This document shows, in pieces, positions 1 to 13,187 of a stretch of 64,000 bases of DNA. Under the pieces are notes generated by a model. The model did no database searches, was not told the origin of the DNA, and saw only the letters and a list, made by a program, of their open reading frames with translations. Source of the stretch: Jackrogersella multiformis (lineage: Eukaryota > Ascomycota > Sordariomycetes > Xylariales > Hypoxylaceae); assembly GCA_902806575.1 (NCBI GenBank), contig CADCXD010000005.1, positions 2,294,001 through 2,358,000 on the forward strand. The letters run 5' to 3'. Position 1 is the first letter of the stretch. Each line of letters starts with the position of its first letter. The translations under genes and the position numbers were made by a program.

Positions 1-1423
1 GGAGGGGTACGTGGGGTACCGATATCGATAATTGTCAATCAAAATATAATTATCAATCTAAACACCTAAGCTGCTAATAAGAGTACCTACCTAGGTACTT
101 AGGTAGGTACCGAAATATAAAGCCGAGAGACACCTCGTCGCTTCTTTCTTAAAGCCACCAATTATACACTTTTTAAAATTTCAGGAGGCCTTTCGGTTGA
201 CTAAGTCCCTTTGCTAATTTCTAAAGTTCTAGGTCTTAAGTGAATCATTAGGATAACCCAATTAGGTTGATATAATTTACCTAGCGAACGCTTTGCCGAT
301 TCAAGATGTGTCGCCAACATATTCTTGTATATGGTCAGTTTGTTGCATCCAGTTACAATGTAAGGCAAGGAAGGTAGCTACATAGTACACAATAAGTAAC
401 TGCCAAGCACAGCCTAGCTGCGTTTATGGCTGAAGGTGATCAGATTAGGAGAAAGTATCTCGTGATAAAGAGGTTTTGCGTAAGAAACCATTGCTTGGCC
501 TGTCACTCTCGAAGTGGTTAGTGCCTCGTTCATTATTAAGCGTTTATCGCGATCCAGCCCAACCATAAAAGAAGAAAGAAAGAAAGAAAAAAGAGAAAAA
601 AAAAAATCTACAAAATTCTAGCGTGCATACATAGTAGAACGCTCCTGGAAGTGACATGTGACGCAAGCATAGCTGCAGGGTGCCAGATCCACAGCTCCGC
701 CAAGGGGCCCCGCTTGGATCTATAGAGTGGGGTAAAACCCGCATGGGACCGTCGGGCCAGGACGTGGGTACGCGCTAGTGTGCCAGCTACAGAAAGACGT
801 AGCTACGTACTCCTGCATATCCCTAGGCACGCATCGGTTTTGACGCAGAGCCCCAAATAGAACCTTGGTGATCCCTGTTTGGCCATCTGGCCCGAGCTTT
901 TACACCCCTGCACTTCGACAAACGTAAATTTGGTCTAACCTATCAGGAGGAGTCCGGGTTCTTAGACTGTTAGATCCTTAAAGGTACGAAGGTACCTGAT
1001 ATACTATGTAGGTACCTACCTACTTCAAATCGTGACGAACCCTGGATGGCTGGGTTGGCTGAGTCAAGAGATAATCAAACAGCCTTTTAGCAAGCATCAC
1101 TACACTAGAGCGTTCTCTTTGTGCTTAACGAACTGCTAAAGTTGTCACATCACGAATTGCATGTTTCACGCCTTAAGCTTGCAGTTCAGCAGAATTCCCG
1201 AAATGGTATTTTCTTGATTTTTTTGAACCGATCAAGGCTGCGTCGTGCCTCATGTACACAACTAGCCTTAATCTAATTATCAAGTCTTTTACAACAGTAT
1301 TCTGTCCCGTAGTACGCATGCCTCCCTCCTAGGTACAGGTAGTCTTCAAGGGCACTAGAATTGGCTTCCATATACACCATGATAAAAAGGTGCAAACGAT
1401 CATGTTGGAAGACATCGCCGGAC
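1..1423. other. Intergenic, no gene recognised
   Basis: No open frame here resembles a known protein. The stretch contains a TACCTAGGTA-type palindrome near 83-111, another near 1009-1023, and a purine-rich A/G tract at about 568-606. It lies downstream (3') of the minus-strand gene that ends at 1424, so part of it is probably that gene's 3' UTR. Confidence 0.6.
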
Positions 1424-2557
1424 TCATATCCAGTTTTGCTCGGCCGTGGTTGACTCCGTTGTCCTGTCTTTCTCGTCTTTCTCTTCCGTCTCCTCCTCCT
1501 CTTCTTCATCTCCTTCTCCATCTTCGTCGTCTGTTGCTGGTGGTTCCCAAGCTTCTTCTAGCTTCCATCCCTGTCCGCTCCCTCTGCAGGCTGTGCCTAA
1601 TAATTGCGAAGTTGTTGTTCGGTAGTTGTCCAATCCTAGATCCATTTCCGTTTTTGGTAGATCGTATAGACCCATTCCTACTAGTATTTCTCCTTCCTCT
1701 TCCTCCTCCTCCGGCTCCTCGAGCGGTCGGTACGGTATAGACTCCTCAGGAGGAACCATTGGTTGTAATTGCTGAGCGGCCTGGAATTCCTCTGGCGTCG
1801 GAGGTGCAGTACACACATTATACCCTTGAGCAGCAAGGCCATCTCCCCAGTTGACAAAACTTTGATCTGTAAAGGACGGGAAGGGCTCTGTCTCTCCAGG
1901 GCTTCCGCTCGCCGCGTAAGAATTATGCATAAACTGCGGGGTGGCATTCCACGTATCCTGCGATAGGTATGTGGGATGCGGTCGTGAAGACGTTGCCGTG
2001 AACGGCAGACATAGCGGCGACATGGTGGACATAGGCGAGGTCTGCCCAGAATAAGCCGCGGGTGTTGGAGGTAAGTTATGGTAGCCCGAGTAGATATCCG
2101 GTTGATGGTATTGCATCGGCGCCGGAACGACATATTGTGAGAAGTCTGGCTGTGGCATGGGTATATGCATATATGGCTGCTGAACATGTGAGGACGGATG
2201 CCAACTAACTGGCCGGTTGCTCCTCTTGATAGGGTCTTCTTGTGTCGAATAAGACGCGCAGTCTTGCATCTGTTGCATGACGGCCTGGTCCAAAACTTGC
2301 TGCCGTCGCCGGGCAAGGTTGTTGTCGTTCATCATGGTCCTCCGGCGTGCCATCATGGCTTGCGGGCTGTTACTAGCGCTGCTGGGCTTCACTACACGCA
2401 TAGTGTTCTGAGTTCGTTGACCATTCGAACCACGGGATATCCTCCGCATCGAATCTGACAGAGCGAGCTGCCGTGATAGCTCCTCGAAAGTTGGGTCTGA
2501 GGTGAAGTTCTGATGCTGAACGTGGGGCATGTTGGCCCCCAAAAGCGTGGGCATCAT
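1424..2557 (-). CDS. Low-complexity acidic-tailed hypothetical protein (377 aa)
   Basis: Single-exon gene of 377 codons. I chose the ATG at 2557-2555, the first of two tandem Met codons (MMPTLLG). An in-frame Met farther upstream (2686) would add a 43-residue hydrophobic leader that looks like read-through of the 5' UTR. Visible parts: an N-terminal block with FEELSRQLALSDSMRR, a basic MARRRTMMNDNNLARRRQQ segment followed by QAVMQQMQD that could form a helix, a long P/Q/S/Y-rich middle (many Met-Pro and Pro-Tyr pairs), and an acidic tail with two Glu runs separated by a Leu/Gly-rich stretch. No catalytic motif, membrane segment or DNA-binding fold is visible. The composition resembles disordered fungal regulators, but that is inference. 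The Glu runs are encoded by CTC/CTT-rich DNA, so the tail may vary in length between isolates. Real gene likely, function unknown. Confidence 0.6.
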   Translation of the reverse strand: MMPTLLGANMPHVQHQNFTSDPTFEELSRQLALSDSMRRISRGSNGQRTQNTMRVVKPSSASNSPQAMMARRRTMMNDNNLARRRQQVLDQAVMQQMQDCASYSTQEDPIKRSNRPVSWHPSSHVQQPYMHIPMPQPDFSQYVVPAPMQYHQPDIYSGYHNLPPTPAAYSGQTSPMSTMSPLCLPFTATSSRPHPTYLSQDTWNATPQFMHNSYAASGSPGETEPFPSFTDQSFVNWGDGLAAQGYNVCTAPPTPEEFQAAQQLQPMVPPEESIPYRPLEEPEEEEEEGEILVGMGLYDLPKTEMDLGLDNYRTTTSQLLGTACRGSGQGWKLEEAWEPPATDDEDGEGDEEEEEETEEKDEKDRTTESTTAEQNWI

Positions 2558-5500
2558 AATGGCGAGGCGTTGTATGGAAAATTGTGTAGAGATGACGAGG
2601 CTGAAGAAGAGTGAGGGTCCAAGGTGGGAGACCTTGGGGTGGTGGGAGAACAGCCAGATAAAATATGAAGTTTCTTCAAAGATCAACTTAGGCTACTTAG
2701 TCTAAGAATGTAATATGATGAGAAAGGCAGGGGTTCATTGAAAAAGGATAAATCAACTAAAAGCGTGGGGAGAGTTGCTATGTGAGATGGCATACGGGAT
2801 GGATATATTGGAGCGGTAGGGCCGAGAAACAATACCTACATAGAGACATGGTCCAGTTTGGCATGTGTATGTGTGTATGCATGTAAGTTGCGTGTCTGCG
2901 CGTCTCCTTCACTTGTACGACGGTTCCTGCCTAGTTGTTTTATTTTATTTTTCATTCCTGCGTCATATGGTTCCGGCAGGGATCTAGTCAGTCTAAAGAA
3001 GGGATCTTTCATTGTGTTGATAACCGGGGACGGGCGGATGGTGATGGTAACGTTGGCGTGTAGTAGACTAGACTAGGTAGGTTTGCAAGTCTTTGATTTT
3101 CCCTCTACTTACGCCTACATAGTACATGGTATTGCTTGCTGCAAGGTATAATTCCAAGTGGGCGGGCGGTCAAAGGAACGAGTTTCGACCAAGAACGACG
3201 TCCAAAAATGACAAAGGTACTAGGCGCCTGGAGCAGTAATCCTTGGCCCCATCGCCTTACCATTTCCGTATCGTTGCTATAGTACATAGTACATAGTACA
3301 CTACGGTGTGGAAGTGAAGGGGAGGGGGGGTATTAGAAGGAAAGGAAAGGGGGTGTGTGGACTTGTAGAACGTGAGCAGAATTTGACGGAAGGGTGCGTT
3401 GGAATAGGGAAAGGATGTGTGCTTATCCTAGCGTCGGCAGGAAGGCTTTTGCTTGACGATTGTTAATATTGATAGGCTCATTACATTGTGTCTAGGGAGG
3501 GTGTCAGACGGCAAAGGGGGACGTGTCCAATTCATTAATCGTTTTTTTACAAAGGTAAGTGGTAAGTACTAGGAGGCGAATGACCCTATTACACTACTTA
3601 CCTAGTGTAAGTAGGTACATTAAGATCCAAAGACCATACCATATATACATACGTATCTATAACAAGGACGAGTTAACTGATCCGGTAAGATCCAGCAGAT
3701 GCTTCTTCGAATCCGAAGCGGTTCCATCGGTAAGGTAACCCTGGACAGCGTCAATATGACTGGTTCGATAATAGCATTACTATGTATAATAACCCCTGCA
3801 ACAGAAAGGTATTGCCGACGGAGGGCATTAAGAGCAGCTTAACAGGATATTATTCGAACCCGAGGGGTCATTAGAATAGCACTACTATGCGCTACCTGGG
3901 TACTACGTACTCCATAGCCGCTTTACATACCTACCTGTACTAAGAGGTAGTGTAATTAGTAGGTATTACTATTAGCCTGCGCGGTGGATCATACCTAGGT
4001 ACCCATGCTGGTGGTGGTCCATGGGCATGGACCTCGACACAGACCAGGCTCTCTGTCTCCAGGCCTCAAAATTGGCTACCGCGCCAAGACATGAAACGCT
4101 TTTCTTAGGAAAGAATGGGGAGCAAAAAGGGGGTGAGATTTAACGGAATGTGTGGGGAGTGCGTAAAAAACGAACAGATGTTTGCACGTTGGTGGGCATT
4201 CTTAGCCACACCATAGTGTCCCCTGATCAAGCTTGACCCCCTTTTCTTATCCTTTTTCTTTTTTCTTTACAGAGACTTCTAAGTTAAGTATTATGATGTC
4301 AAATCGAGATAATGATTTATGTTGTAAGGTTAAATGTTCTTTTCTAGTTTTATAACCTCCGAGGATGACACTTTGAATTAAATAAAATAAAAATATTAAC
4401 TAACACCTTGATTTCTTAAGTTATTAGCGACTTGTTGGTCCAAAACCGTGATGACCATATACATAATATATTACATACCTACTTTAGTAGGGACTCATGT
4501 AATGTATAAAACAAGGGTCTCTGAATAGTGTATTAATAAACGTACTATGAGAAAAACACACATATGTCTTTAGAGAGATACATAGTACACTAAGTGGTAA
4601 ACTCTAATAAGGGCTCTTTGCGGGTTTCGACAGGAGGTAGCTTGCGCACAAGGAACAAAAGAAGGGATCCATCCGTGTACATACTTAGTACCTAGGTAGC
4701 ATTATTATGTGGTACCTAGTGTAGGTAGTATGTGGTGTATGTATGTATGGTACTATACACTATCTAGGTTCTTGTAGGCGAAGCAAGCAAGCATGCATGG
4801 ATGTTATTGAACTTGGCCGAGATCGTACCTGTGATGGTTGGATTTTGAACCCATCTATGTACACTAAATGGGTTATCTTCGGGGGGTAATGATTGGATCT
4901 GAGTTTAAGATGTTTAAGATATCTTTCTTGTCTCCTGTGGATTGCGAACAAGGTTAAGCTGTACTACGTGAGCCATACTAAGGTACATTGCTATATACAT
5001 AAGTACTTACATATACGTAGTACATTAAGTTAGGTACTTATGTAGGTATGTGCACATTGAATAAGACATGTACCTAAGTATTATAAAGGGTCTTTCCCCG
5101 TGGGCTCTCTTTATGCGTGTGCTTCTGCGTCCTTGGTTGCTTTCCCCTGCAAAAGGAAGATTATTAACCCTAAAGGATTGCAGGGACCTCTTTCGATAGG
5201 CCGTTGCACTTTATTTTAATATTGTATGAATGCCTGATACACAGTTCGTACCTAGGTACTCCTTACATGTATAATATCCGGAATATTGAAACTTTACCTC
5301 TTTACACTAATAGTATTTTATATCCAGCTTATGTTTTTTATTACCTAAGTACTTAAGTATTTAATTACCGTACTAATGCACGGGCGTTACGCACTTTAGG
5401 TTTCTAAATTTAATATTTATATGTACATTAAGTACTTACTATTAAGAGGTATTTATCCATGGAATGACACCAAAAGAGCTTAACAAATATCATCGCATGG

Positions 5501-7660
5501 ATTTATTAATCTCAAACCATACTTAAGTACTAGCACCGAGGCACATACACTAGGGAATCCGCTCGCTCCGCAACAGGTAATTTATCAAGTTACTTAAAGT
5601 ATCTACTAATATGTATGTAGCATCTACGGGAAAATAATACCTAAAGTATAGGTAATATCAGATGTAGATCACAACGCTTCTCGCATAATTTTTTGGTTGG
5701 CTCTTTAAGCATTCCACTCGTCCAAAAGGTACCAATATCCCACGGCCTTTCTTACTTGCTATTATAAACATGACCATCTAAGCAGCTAGGGTAATATATT
5801 AATATGTAAACATACATGACTTTTACTATATAGGTTCGACTGACAGTCACGCTCAAAGCTCGTACCCGACACATCAGCCATGGCTAGCTGCATCTGGTTT
5901 ATTCTCATGGTCGGTAAAGGACCTTCTTGCCGCTCGGTACAAGCTAGTCGATCCGAACCATCGTGACGATACATGCATACACACATACATAAGGTGGTTG
6001 TCAAGGTAAGGTAAGGTCGCAACGAAAGTACGAAGTACTCAGCCACCGATCATCGCATTTCAAGGTCTTTCTTAGCCTCTTACCCCGAAAGTCAAGCGTA
6101 GTATACTACATAGTACGTACGCAAATAGTACTATGTAAGTAGCGCGCAGAATGAAACCCTCCATGCCTGGAGCCGTTAGCTCATGGCATTCAGACAGACA
6201 GGTGGGAAGATGGAAGATCCCAGTTCTCTAAGAAACAAGTTGCCCCAATTTCTTTTATCGACGGAGCCCGTCGCCGGTCTTGCGACATACTATGTAGTAC
6301 TCTGCTACGATGTAATAGTATGAGTTTACAACGCAACATGTCTCGACCAACCAACTCTTTATCAGGGATTCAATCCGGGATTGCTGATGCTTGGGTCTTA
6401 CTTACGATCCGCGAGTTTCTAACCAGCCAATGCCTAGTGTACGCCTTCCCGGGATGGTCGAAGCATCATCGTCCAAGATAGGATTTAGGTGTTGTGGAAA
6501 GCGTACATAGGAGGAAGTAAAAGATTATCTATCTACCTACCTGCCGAGCCGACTTCCCTAGCCTTACTTACCTTAAGTAGTGTCCATGGTAAATATTGGA
6601 ATATTGCGGCAATTCACCTCACATACTAAGTATCCCCTCGGTCAGCAACGCTATTCCCTTTGAAGAAAACCCAGATTCCCGGCCGACGTCGCGGGCATGG
6701 ATGACACTAATCAAGCCTGATGCAAGCACTCTGCGAGTCAGAGATCGTGATTTTGCCGTTTTTGTAGTTCCCCACCAATAACATTACGAAGCCCCCTCCT
6801 TGGCCTTGGCCTTGGACTTCAGTTATCCAGTTGTTCATTTCGATGAGCCACCCTAAGCTTACCTTCCTGCAGGCTACTGTTTCGTGGCGGGATCGAAAAA
6901 CCTTCCCCTCTGCATTTCGGGTTGTAAGTCACATTTATTAGCGGAAGCTTACGAGATTAAAAAGAGCCTCGGTGAAACAAGACCCATACCCTTTTATATG
7001 TTGAGCCGGGCATACAGTAAATAGATGAATCATTACACAAAATAAATAAAGGGCTGAAGTTGGTGGTAGTTTTTCTCTTCCCGTACCTATTCCAAGTGAA
7101 TACATAATAGTACAATCTTGGGATCCCTTAAAAGGGACGATATGATACTATGACCCCTTAGGAACTTATTAGTGAGCACTGAGTAGGTAGTGTAGCTGTG
7201 TAGTAGTAGCAAAATAAGCACTCCATAGAACTTTTATTAGTGCCAACTCTTGCCAAGTGATAATCATGGCATACCTACCGTCAGGCCTTCAGGGTCTCTA
7301 TAGGAATCCCACTCTATTTGAGCGTGGCTACGTTGCCAACTGAGTGGTCCAACTACCTAAAGTAAGCCCGGAGGCGATCTGTGCGGCCGAATTAGCATTC
7401 CCAAAGCCTCGAACGGTTTCCTCGTGCCGTCTACTGCCGCTACTCGTCAGCTCTGTGGGTTCGACCGGGGGCGGCGCTAATCCAATTTTCATAAATTTCT
7501 GTTGAATGGGATGTGTGGCGCTGCGGTCCAAGGCCAAAGAGGCGTGCTCGCTATTCAGGGTTGTGCAGGATGCATCTCCATTCTAAAAAGACCAACTCCA
7601 CCATCGTCATCGTCACGATTTCGATAAGTCGGTTCGATGTCAATGCTTAAAGCGCCCATC

Positions 7661-7710
7661 CTATCCTATCCTATCCATCCCATCCCATCCCACCACCACC
7701 ACCACCACCA
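7661..7710. repeat. Short tandem repeats (TATCC/CATCC then CCA)
   Basis: Consecutive ATCCT, then ATCCC pentamers, run directly into a CCA trinucleotide run of about six units. Microsatellite-type low complexity in non-coding DNA. Confidence 0.8.
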
Positions 7711-8964
7711 AAGATATGTACATATTTACATACATGCTGATCCTCGTGCCACGCTTACCACGTAAGTCAGATGATCATATTTGCTAACAACCGCCTACCG
7801 AACGTAGCATTAAATAGATGCCTAAAGCAGGTCATGTTGGCAATAACATAAAGGTATGTGATGGAAAATGTGAATACTTCATCAGGCACGGGTGTAGGAA
7901 CCCGGCAGCTTAGCTCTTCTTCAAGTGGCGGGATGGAGTTTAGGGAATGGATCCCGAATTTGGTCGAAACGACGCCAGCAGGCCAGGGAATTCTCTGGAA
8001 GATTTCTATTTCTTTTTACAGTAAAATCCCATCCGAGCCCTGTCGGCCTGGAACTTGGCTGACCACTTGATTTAGATCTCACAAGGTTATCAATAAACCC
8101 CTGCTGTTACCTGTCCGTCCATCTCACTGTGGGGGTCGAACAACAGGACGCCATAATAGAAGATCGCCTGTGATTGCTAACTAAAAAACCGACCACTCGC
8201 CTACAGAGCAAAGGGTTGCATCCTTGCATCCCTCCTTAGAAGGATCCCTACAGGCTACCTAGTAGTAAATACCTATTCCTAGGTACCTACCCACACTAGG
8301 TGTGGACAGGCTACATCATGTACCTGAGGTCTTTCGGGTTCAGCCATGTTCCGATGTGACGAGGTTCTAATCCGATCCTAGGCGGTTAGGTCTGTGTTCA
8401 ACTTCCTATCCTGCTCTAATTTCAGCCCGCGCTCAGGGAAGCGCAGCTCCGTTCCCATACCTCATAAAGTTGTTAATTAGGCGCATTAACGAAGCCTTGG
8501 ATCCCAGATTAGCTCACCATGGTCATGGCCTGCATCCGGTGAGCGGGTTCAAGAGCTTGTCGTTTACCGTAACTTCGTAGATGGGCCCTTCCATACCACT
8601 CTGCAGGCCCTTCGTCAAAGACAAATGTTAGTATTTCAGGAACTTAATCCTTTCCTGCTAAAAGGAGGCTGACGAAACCTTCCTCCGAAGTGAGTTGTTA
8701 GCTCAAGCTATCTACCTAGCTGCCTGGGTAGTCGGCGACAATCCTTAAATCAAATAACCATCGCTAATAACTGATAGTGCAAGTCTCTTAAGTTAGGCTT
8801 GCATTATATTGGCCTATAATACTTGGTATAGTACATACCCATACCTGCGTTAGCAGACAGGCGGGTTGAATACCTACCTACCTAAGGTATCCTTCGATCG
8901 CCCCGAGCCACAACTAAGCCTCGGAGCACCTTATTAGTGCAGCCCAAACATAGCTAAGAGGGGG

Positions 8965-8995
8965 TCTACACTACCTAGGTACACTAGGTACCTAT
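8965..8995. repeat. TACCTAGGTA-type palindrome cluster
   Basis: CTACCTAGGTACACTAGGTACC forms overlapping inverted repeats. It is one of dozens of members of the dispersed family in this window. Confidence 0.8.
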
Positions 8996-10278
8996 TCCCG
9001 CTAGACTCTAGACGATACCTGAACCACTATTGTGTTAAACTTGTCACGTCGTGTTGAGCATCATGTGTGTGTAAGACCTGAATTAAGGCACGATTGCCGT
9101 AATCCCTAAAGCAATAAGTACATCCTACGTCTACCACGCTTATGTATCTTAATATTCATGAGTCCTGTGTACTTACACGTGTGTTGGAAAGCTTCATCCC
9201 GGAAAAGGATCGGGCTCCAAGTCCGGTCATCACTTTACAATAAAGACGGACTTCTTTCCAAGGCTGGCAACTAAGAGCATTCGAACTTGTGTGTTCCTGC
9301 ACCTCCCGGTGCCGTCAGCATGCTCGAAAGTAGGGGTAGGTAGGTATTCTAATCTTCGCGCAAACCAATATCGAGACGTAGGTGGGTGGAGGAATCTAAT
9401 ACTCCCTAACATATCTCCGAATACATCATCTTTGTCGTATCCGCCCCGGAGTGGGTGGATACGCAAACGAGGTCTTAGATTGACAAGGCTGTTGTAGTAT
9501 CGACTATTATCGTACAACTCGATTTAAGTGTTGGGAGAAAACGCTTGACGGTTTTCAGGTTTCCAATCGTTCGATGACCGAAGAGGGTTTCTCTTAATAC
9601 AGGAAGTATGTATTTGTTGTCGATACTAACCGAGACTCCCGAGCTCCTAGACATTCATTGTTGGATGTGTTCCTTTAAGGATGATTGATCATCACCCCAG
9701 CAGCACCTCGGCGAGCGCATTGAATCAGTCACCATTCGACATACACACAAGCATAGACATACACACGACCGTACCGTACATAGTTACGTGGAACTTGACG
9801 AATGATTTGCGGCCTCGAGACTATGCAATAAAAAGACAATTAGCTGCGTCATGACTATCGCGGCTTGTCCCTAAAGGCAAACCAATGTCCGTGCCTAGCG
9901 GCTGCCTATGCTCCGGGAGGTTCAATATTGTTCATGACTTGCTTAAGCACTACACTATATAATAAATACCCTAGCTGCATGTAGAAGAGCTAAAGGTGTA
10001 ACCCATCCAGCTAGTATATTCAACTCATGAAAAACTTCGTATGGGGGATGTTGCTACTATGTATGGAGTTGATACTATGTATGGATGAGTTAGATTCGAC
10101 CGACGGAAGTGATCTTCGGTACTAGATACAATAAGCTGCTCAAACCCAACTGTGACGGCGCTATTTGGCTGACCATTCATAACACCTAAACCGTCGGTAT
10201 GTATCGATGCGGCTTTTGAACATCCGTGGGATACCCTCCACGCAATATGTAACTCGAGAACAGCCAGTGGCGGCCAGG

Positions 10279-10311
10279 CCTAGGTACCTACACTAGGTAG
10301 GTAGGTAGGTA
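10279..10311. repeat. TACCTAGGTA-type palindrome cluster
   Basis: CCTAGGTACCTACACTAGG followed by a run of GTAG tetramers. The left and right parts are inverted copies of each other around a CTACACTAG centre, an arrangement that recurs at 62486-62522. Confidence 0.8.
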
Positions 10312-11556
10312 TTTGGTTTAGGGGTCCAACAAAAAAGGGAGTTGTCGTGGACTAAGTGGCCCGTGGCCGATTATGAATTCAACTCGTGTCAGCTCTGCGA
10401 CGCCTAATCCCACGTCAAAGAGCTTCCCGATACGACACATCGTGCCATCATATTCCTCCATTCATGAACCAGTTTTACGGGACGGTCCAGACTTACGGAG
10501 TACGGGAAACCCGCTCCGGCGTCCACAATGTCCCAAAGGGCACCAAACCTTTCATATGGAGGTGAGATGGAATGCGACAAATATAGCAGCAGCACACTTA
10601 CGAACAAACAAAATATATTCGTACTTACCGGCGAAATACATACGTAGATGATCGTGTGCCACCGATGAAATAGCGAGCATGACAAGAACCAATCGTCGTC
10701 CCTGTATATTAGATATGTACGTAGTATAGGTATTATTTACAGTATCTTAACGGACTATTACCCGTGCCAGCCACCCCTATCCTATTACGAATTGCCAATA
10801 TACCTTGGAGGCCAACCATCTTACATACCATCGATCCACAGTTTCACCGCTCATTGTACCTTATTACTTCCAAGTTGCTTCCAAGTTGCTAGCATTTAAT
10901 TCGAAGGCCGCTTTGCAGGACGATCGTCCCCAGTCTCGGCCGGTCTCTTTTTCACCTTCCCCTTCCCACTCCACGCCCTAGGTACCGCACTCTCAATGCC
11001 ACGGCAGGACACCTACACTACATACACAAATGTTGAATACTATGTAGGTACACTACCTACCTAATGCATAGGTGTCCGTATGTATGTAATGTACGATACA
11101 TACTAAAATAATAGCACCGCTCTACCAAGCCCAAGGGATGGGGCTCCCCCCCCCTTTCTCTCCACCCCCCGGATATGCCCATTACGAGTCATCGGTCCAT
11201 GCAGGCCCTTTAATGGAATGGTTTCCTGCTTTTGCGTCCCGAACTATGCGAACTACACAATTTTGCATGTTTCTAAAACCTATCGCGTTCGGCAGAGACC
11301 ATCCCAGGATAGGCGCCCGAGGATTAATAACATCCATCTGCACTACCTACCTAGCTCCTAGCGTCTAACTTGGTATGCCGGTCGGTTGGGAGAGGGAGAG
11401 AAAAGACAGAGAAGTGAGGGGGAAATAATAATTATAATACCTAATACCTAATAATAAAGAGGGAAGAAAAACAAAAAGACACCTGTCACACGACCACGGC
11501 TCGCTAGTCACATCTCATCTCATAACCGATCGTCCAAGTTTCATTGAGACGCCACC

Positions 11557-13187
11557 TCAGAAACGCTTCAGCACCTCGGCCCCAACGCCGTCGAATCCGT
11601 CCTGTTGCACCTTGCACGTAGCAAGATGCACAGCAAACTGGACTTTCTTCTCGGTGTCCCAGTCATCGTGGTGGCACAGCAGCCCGAACAGCATCCCGGC
11701 AATGAAGGTGTCACCTGCTCCTACGGTGCTAACGCAGGGATGAAATATTCGTTAGCCTACAATCGTTTTTATTTCTTTTATTTCTTTCATTGTTTTTCTC
11801 CCACTCTCGCGAATGACACTTTAGAGAAAAGGAAGCCATCCTACCAATCCAGCCCACCCCATCCCAGCCCGGCTCTTGGGTGGCCGGCGGTCTGACAGAC
11901 AGGACAGGACAGGACAGGACACAACACAGGACAGGAACATGGACATACTCCACCACGGAAATGGTTTGCCCAGGCAAGGTTGCCGGACAGGACACGGCCT
12001 TCTCGCTGGGAAGTGATAGACACGATGCACCGTCCGATCCCCACGTACACAGGAGGAGGGTCCTGCAACCAACATTTTTGTTTAGTATCCATCCCATCTC
12101 AGCGCACCGCTTTTGTGTGCTGCATTTCGGTTTAGCGACCAGGTTCCAATGCAACTCACGCTTTACGGGCCACGCCCGATTGGGCACTTAGGCATCGCTG
12201 AGCACTCTCGTACCGCTTACTCTGGGGAACCGGGTCCGTCGTTAACACTTAGAACTCTTTTAATTATTCCATTACGGAATTATGCCGCTGCTGCTACTAC
12301 TGCCGCCGCCGCCGCCGCCCTCGCATGAAAGGGGAAAGGAGGAAACAAAGGAGAGAGGTGACTCACTTCAGCCCAGCTCCGCGAATAGAACACGACGTCC
12401 GCTTCAGCCGCCAGGTCCTCTAACCCCCATCGGCCCGGTTTTTCGACCTCGACACTCACTCTTGTTTTAGGGAACGACCGTCTTAAGTACCGAATGCACT
12501 GCAACGTCGTTTCAGGAATCCGTCCCTGTGCATGTATTAGGTGTGTATTATCTTCTGGGGTGGGTTCTAGATCGAGCATATAACGTCTCCTCCCCCTTCT
12601 CGGTTTACCACGGTTGCCGGCGTACCTCAAAGTGGAACCAGGCGTCGTCGCCGGTCTCGTCGGCAATGGTGACGAACTCGTCGATCGTCATCTCAGGTAG
12701 GTCGTTGTAGCTGACGAGGGTACGGCTCCCGGTCGCTTCGCTACGTATGATATAGCTGCTCGCCGCATCCCTGTGATTCGCGCGGAAGATGCATCGCGTA
12801 AGGTCGACGGGGCTCCCCGGCCCAAAGGAGTCCACTATCGTTGCTGTCGCAGGTGCGTCGGCGCTAGGCAAACACGATACCAGGTAAGGTTTGACATCAT
12901 GACCACCACTACCACTATCACTGCCACTGCTGCTGCTGCTGCTGCTGCTGCCACTACCGCCGCCGTCCCGTAGGAGCTGCTGAAGCACCTCGAGCGTGTT
13001 GGGACAATTGCCACCGCGACGAACTTGCAAATTGGTGGCACGTAATTTAGAATCCTCGCCCGGGTAGTGAGGCACGCTACATGCGTGATATAGGATCTGA
13101 GTCAGATCATGCTTATTCTGCAACAAGGGGGACTCACTCGAGGATGGTATCGAGATAGCAAGCCCCTACACAGACGAGGTTCTTCAT
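11557..13187 (-). CDS. PfkB/ribokinase-family sugar kinase (335 aa, six exons)
   Basis: Exons, 5' to 3' on the minus strand: 13187-13138, 13076-12626, 12525-12367, 12221-12160, 12062-11949, 11728-11557. All junctions are GT-AG and give one continuous 335-aa frame. Family hallmarks are the N-terminal strand MKNLVCVGACYLDTIL, the substrate-side motif RRGGNCPN (residues 36-43), LCTWGSDGASC near residue 240, and the GAGD motif at residues 282-285, where Asp285 is the expected catalytic base for ATP-dependent phosphoryl transfer to a sugar hydroxyl. The length fits the family (about 300-350 aa). Closest in feel to fungal ketohexokinase-like proteins, but the substrate cannot be assigned. Oddities: a Gly/Ser tract (about residues 55-75) from a TGC-type repeat is inserted after the substrate motif, and intron 5 (220 nt) carries tandem AGGAC repeats. 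The gene is isolated between non-coding stretches. Confidence 0.9.
11897..11936. repeat. AGGAC pentanucleotide repeat inside an intron
   Basis: Tandem ACAGG/AGGAC units lie within intron 5 (11729-11948) of the PfkB-family kinase gene. They explain the unusual length of that intron compared with the 61-145 nt of its neighbours. Confidence 0.8.
12927..12951. repeat. TGC triplet run encoding poly-Ser
   Basis: About eight consecutive TGC triplets on the plus strand read as AGC (Ser) codons on the minus strand, in exon 2 of the sugar kinase gene. Coding microsatellite. Confidence 0.85.

Larger units (their letters stand above)
2558..11556. other. 9-kb gene desert rich in TACCTAGGTA palindromes
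   Basis: Only short frames below about 95 codons occur, with no family resemblance and many stops. The first several hundred bases are the probable promoter of the minus-strand gene starting at 2557. The rest is AT-rich with scattered TACCTAGGTA or CATAGTACATAGTAC tracts (about 3280-3300, 3600-3615, 3995-4003, 4690-4735, 5250-5260, 8275-8310, 8970-8995, 10279-10311, 11040-11062), a TATCC/CATCC run at 7661-7690 and a CCA trinucleotide run at 7691-7710. I see no transposase or reverse transcriptase remnant. It could hold RIP-degraded repeats, which needs a composition test. Confidence 0.6.

Noticed and set aside
1390..1740. Plus-strand frame opposite the acidic tail of the first gene
   Set aside because: Pro/Leu-rich translation of the CTCCTC complement of poly-Glu codons.
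12605..13126. Independent 173-codon gene
   Set aside because: Its N-terminal part is translated from intron 1 and its last residues run into intron 2 of the sugar kinase; the rest is exon 2 of that gene.
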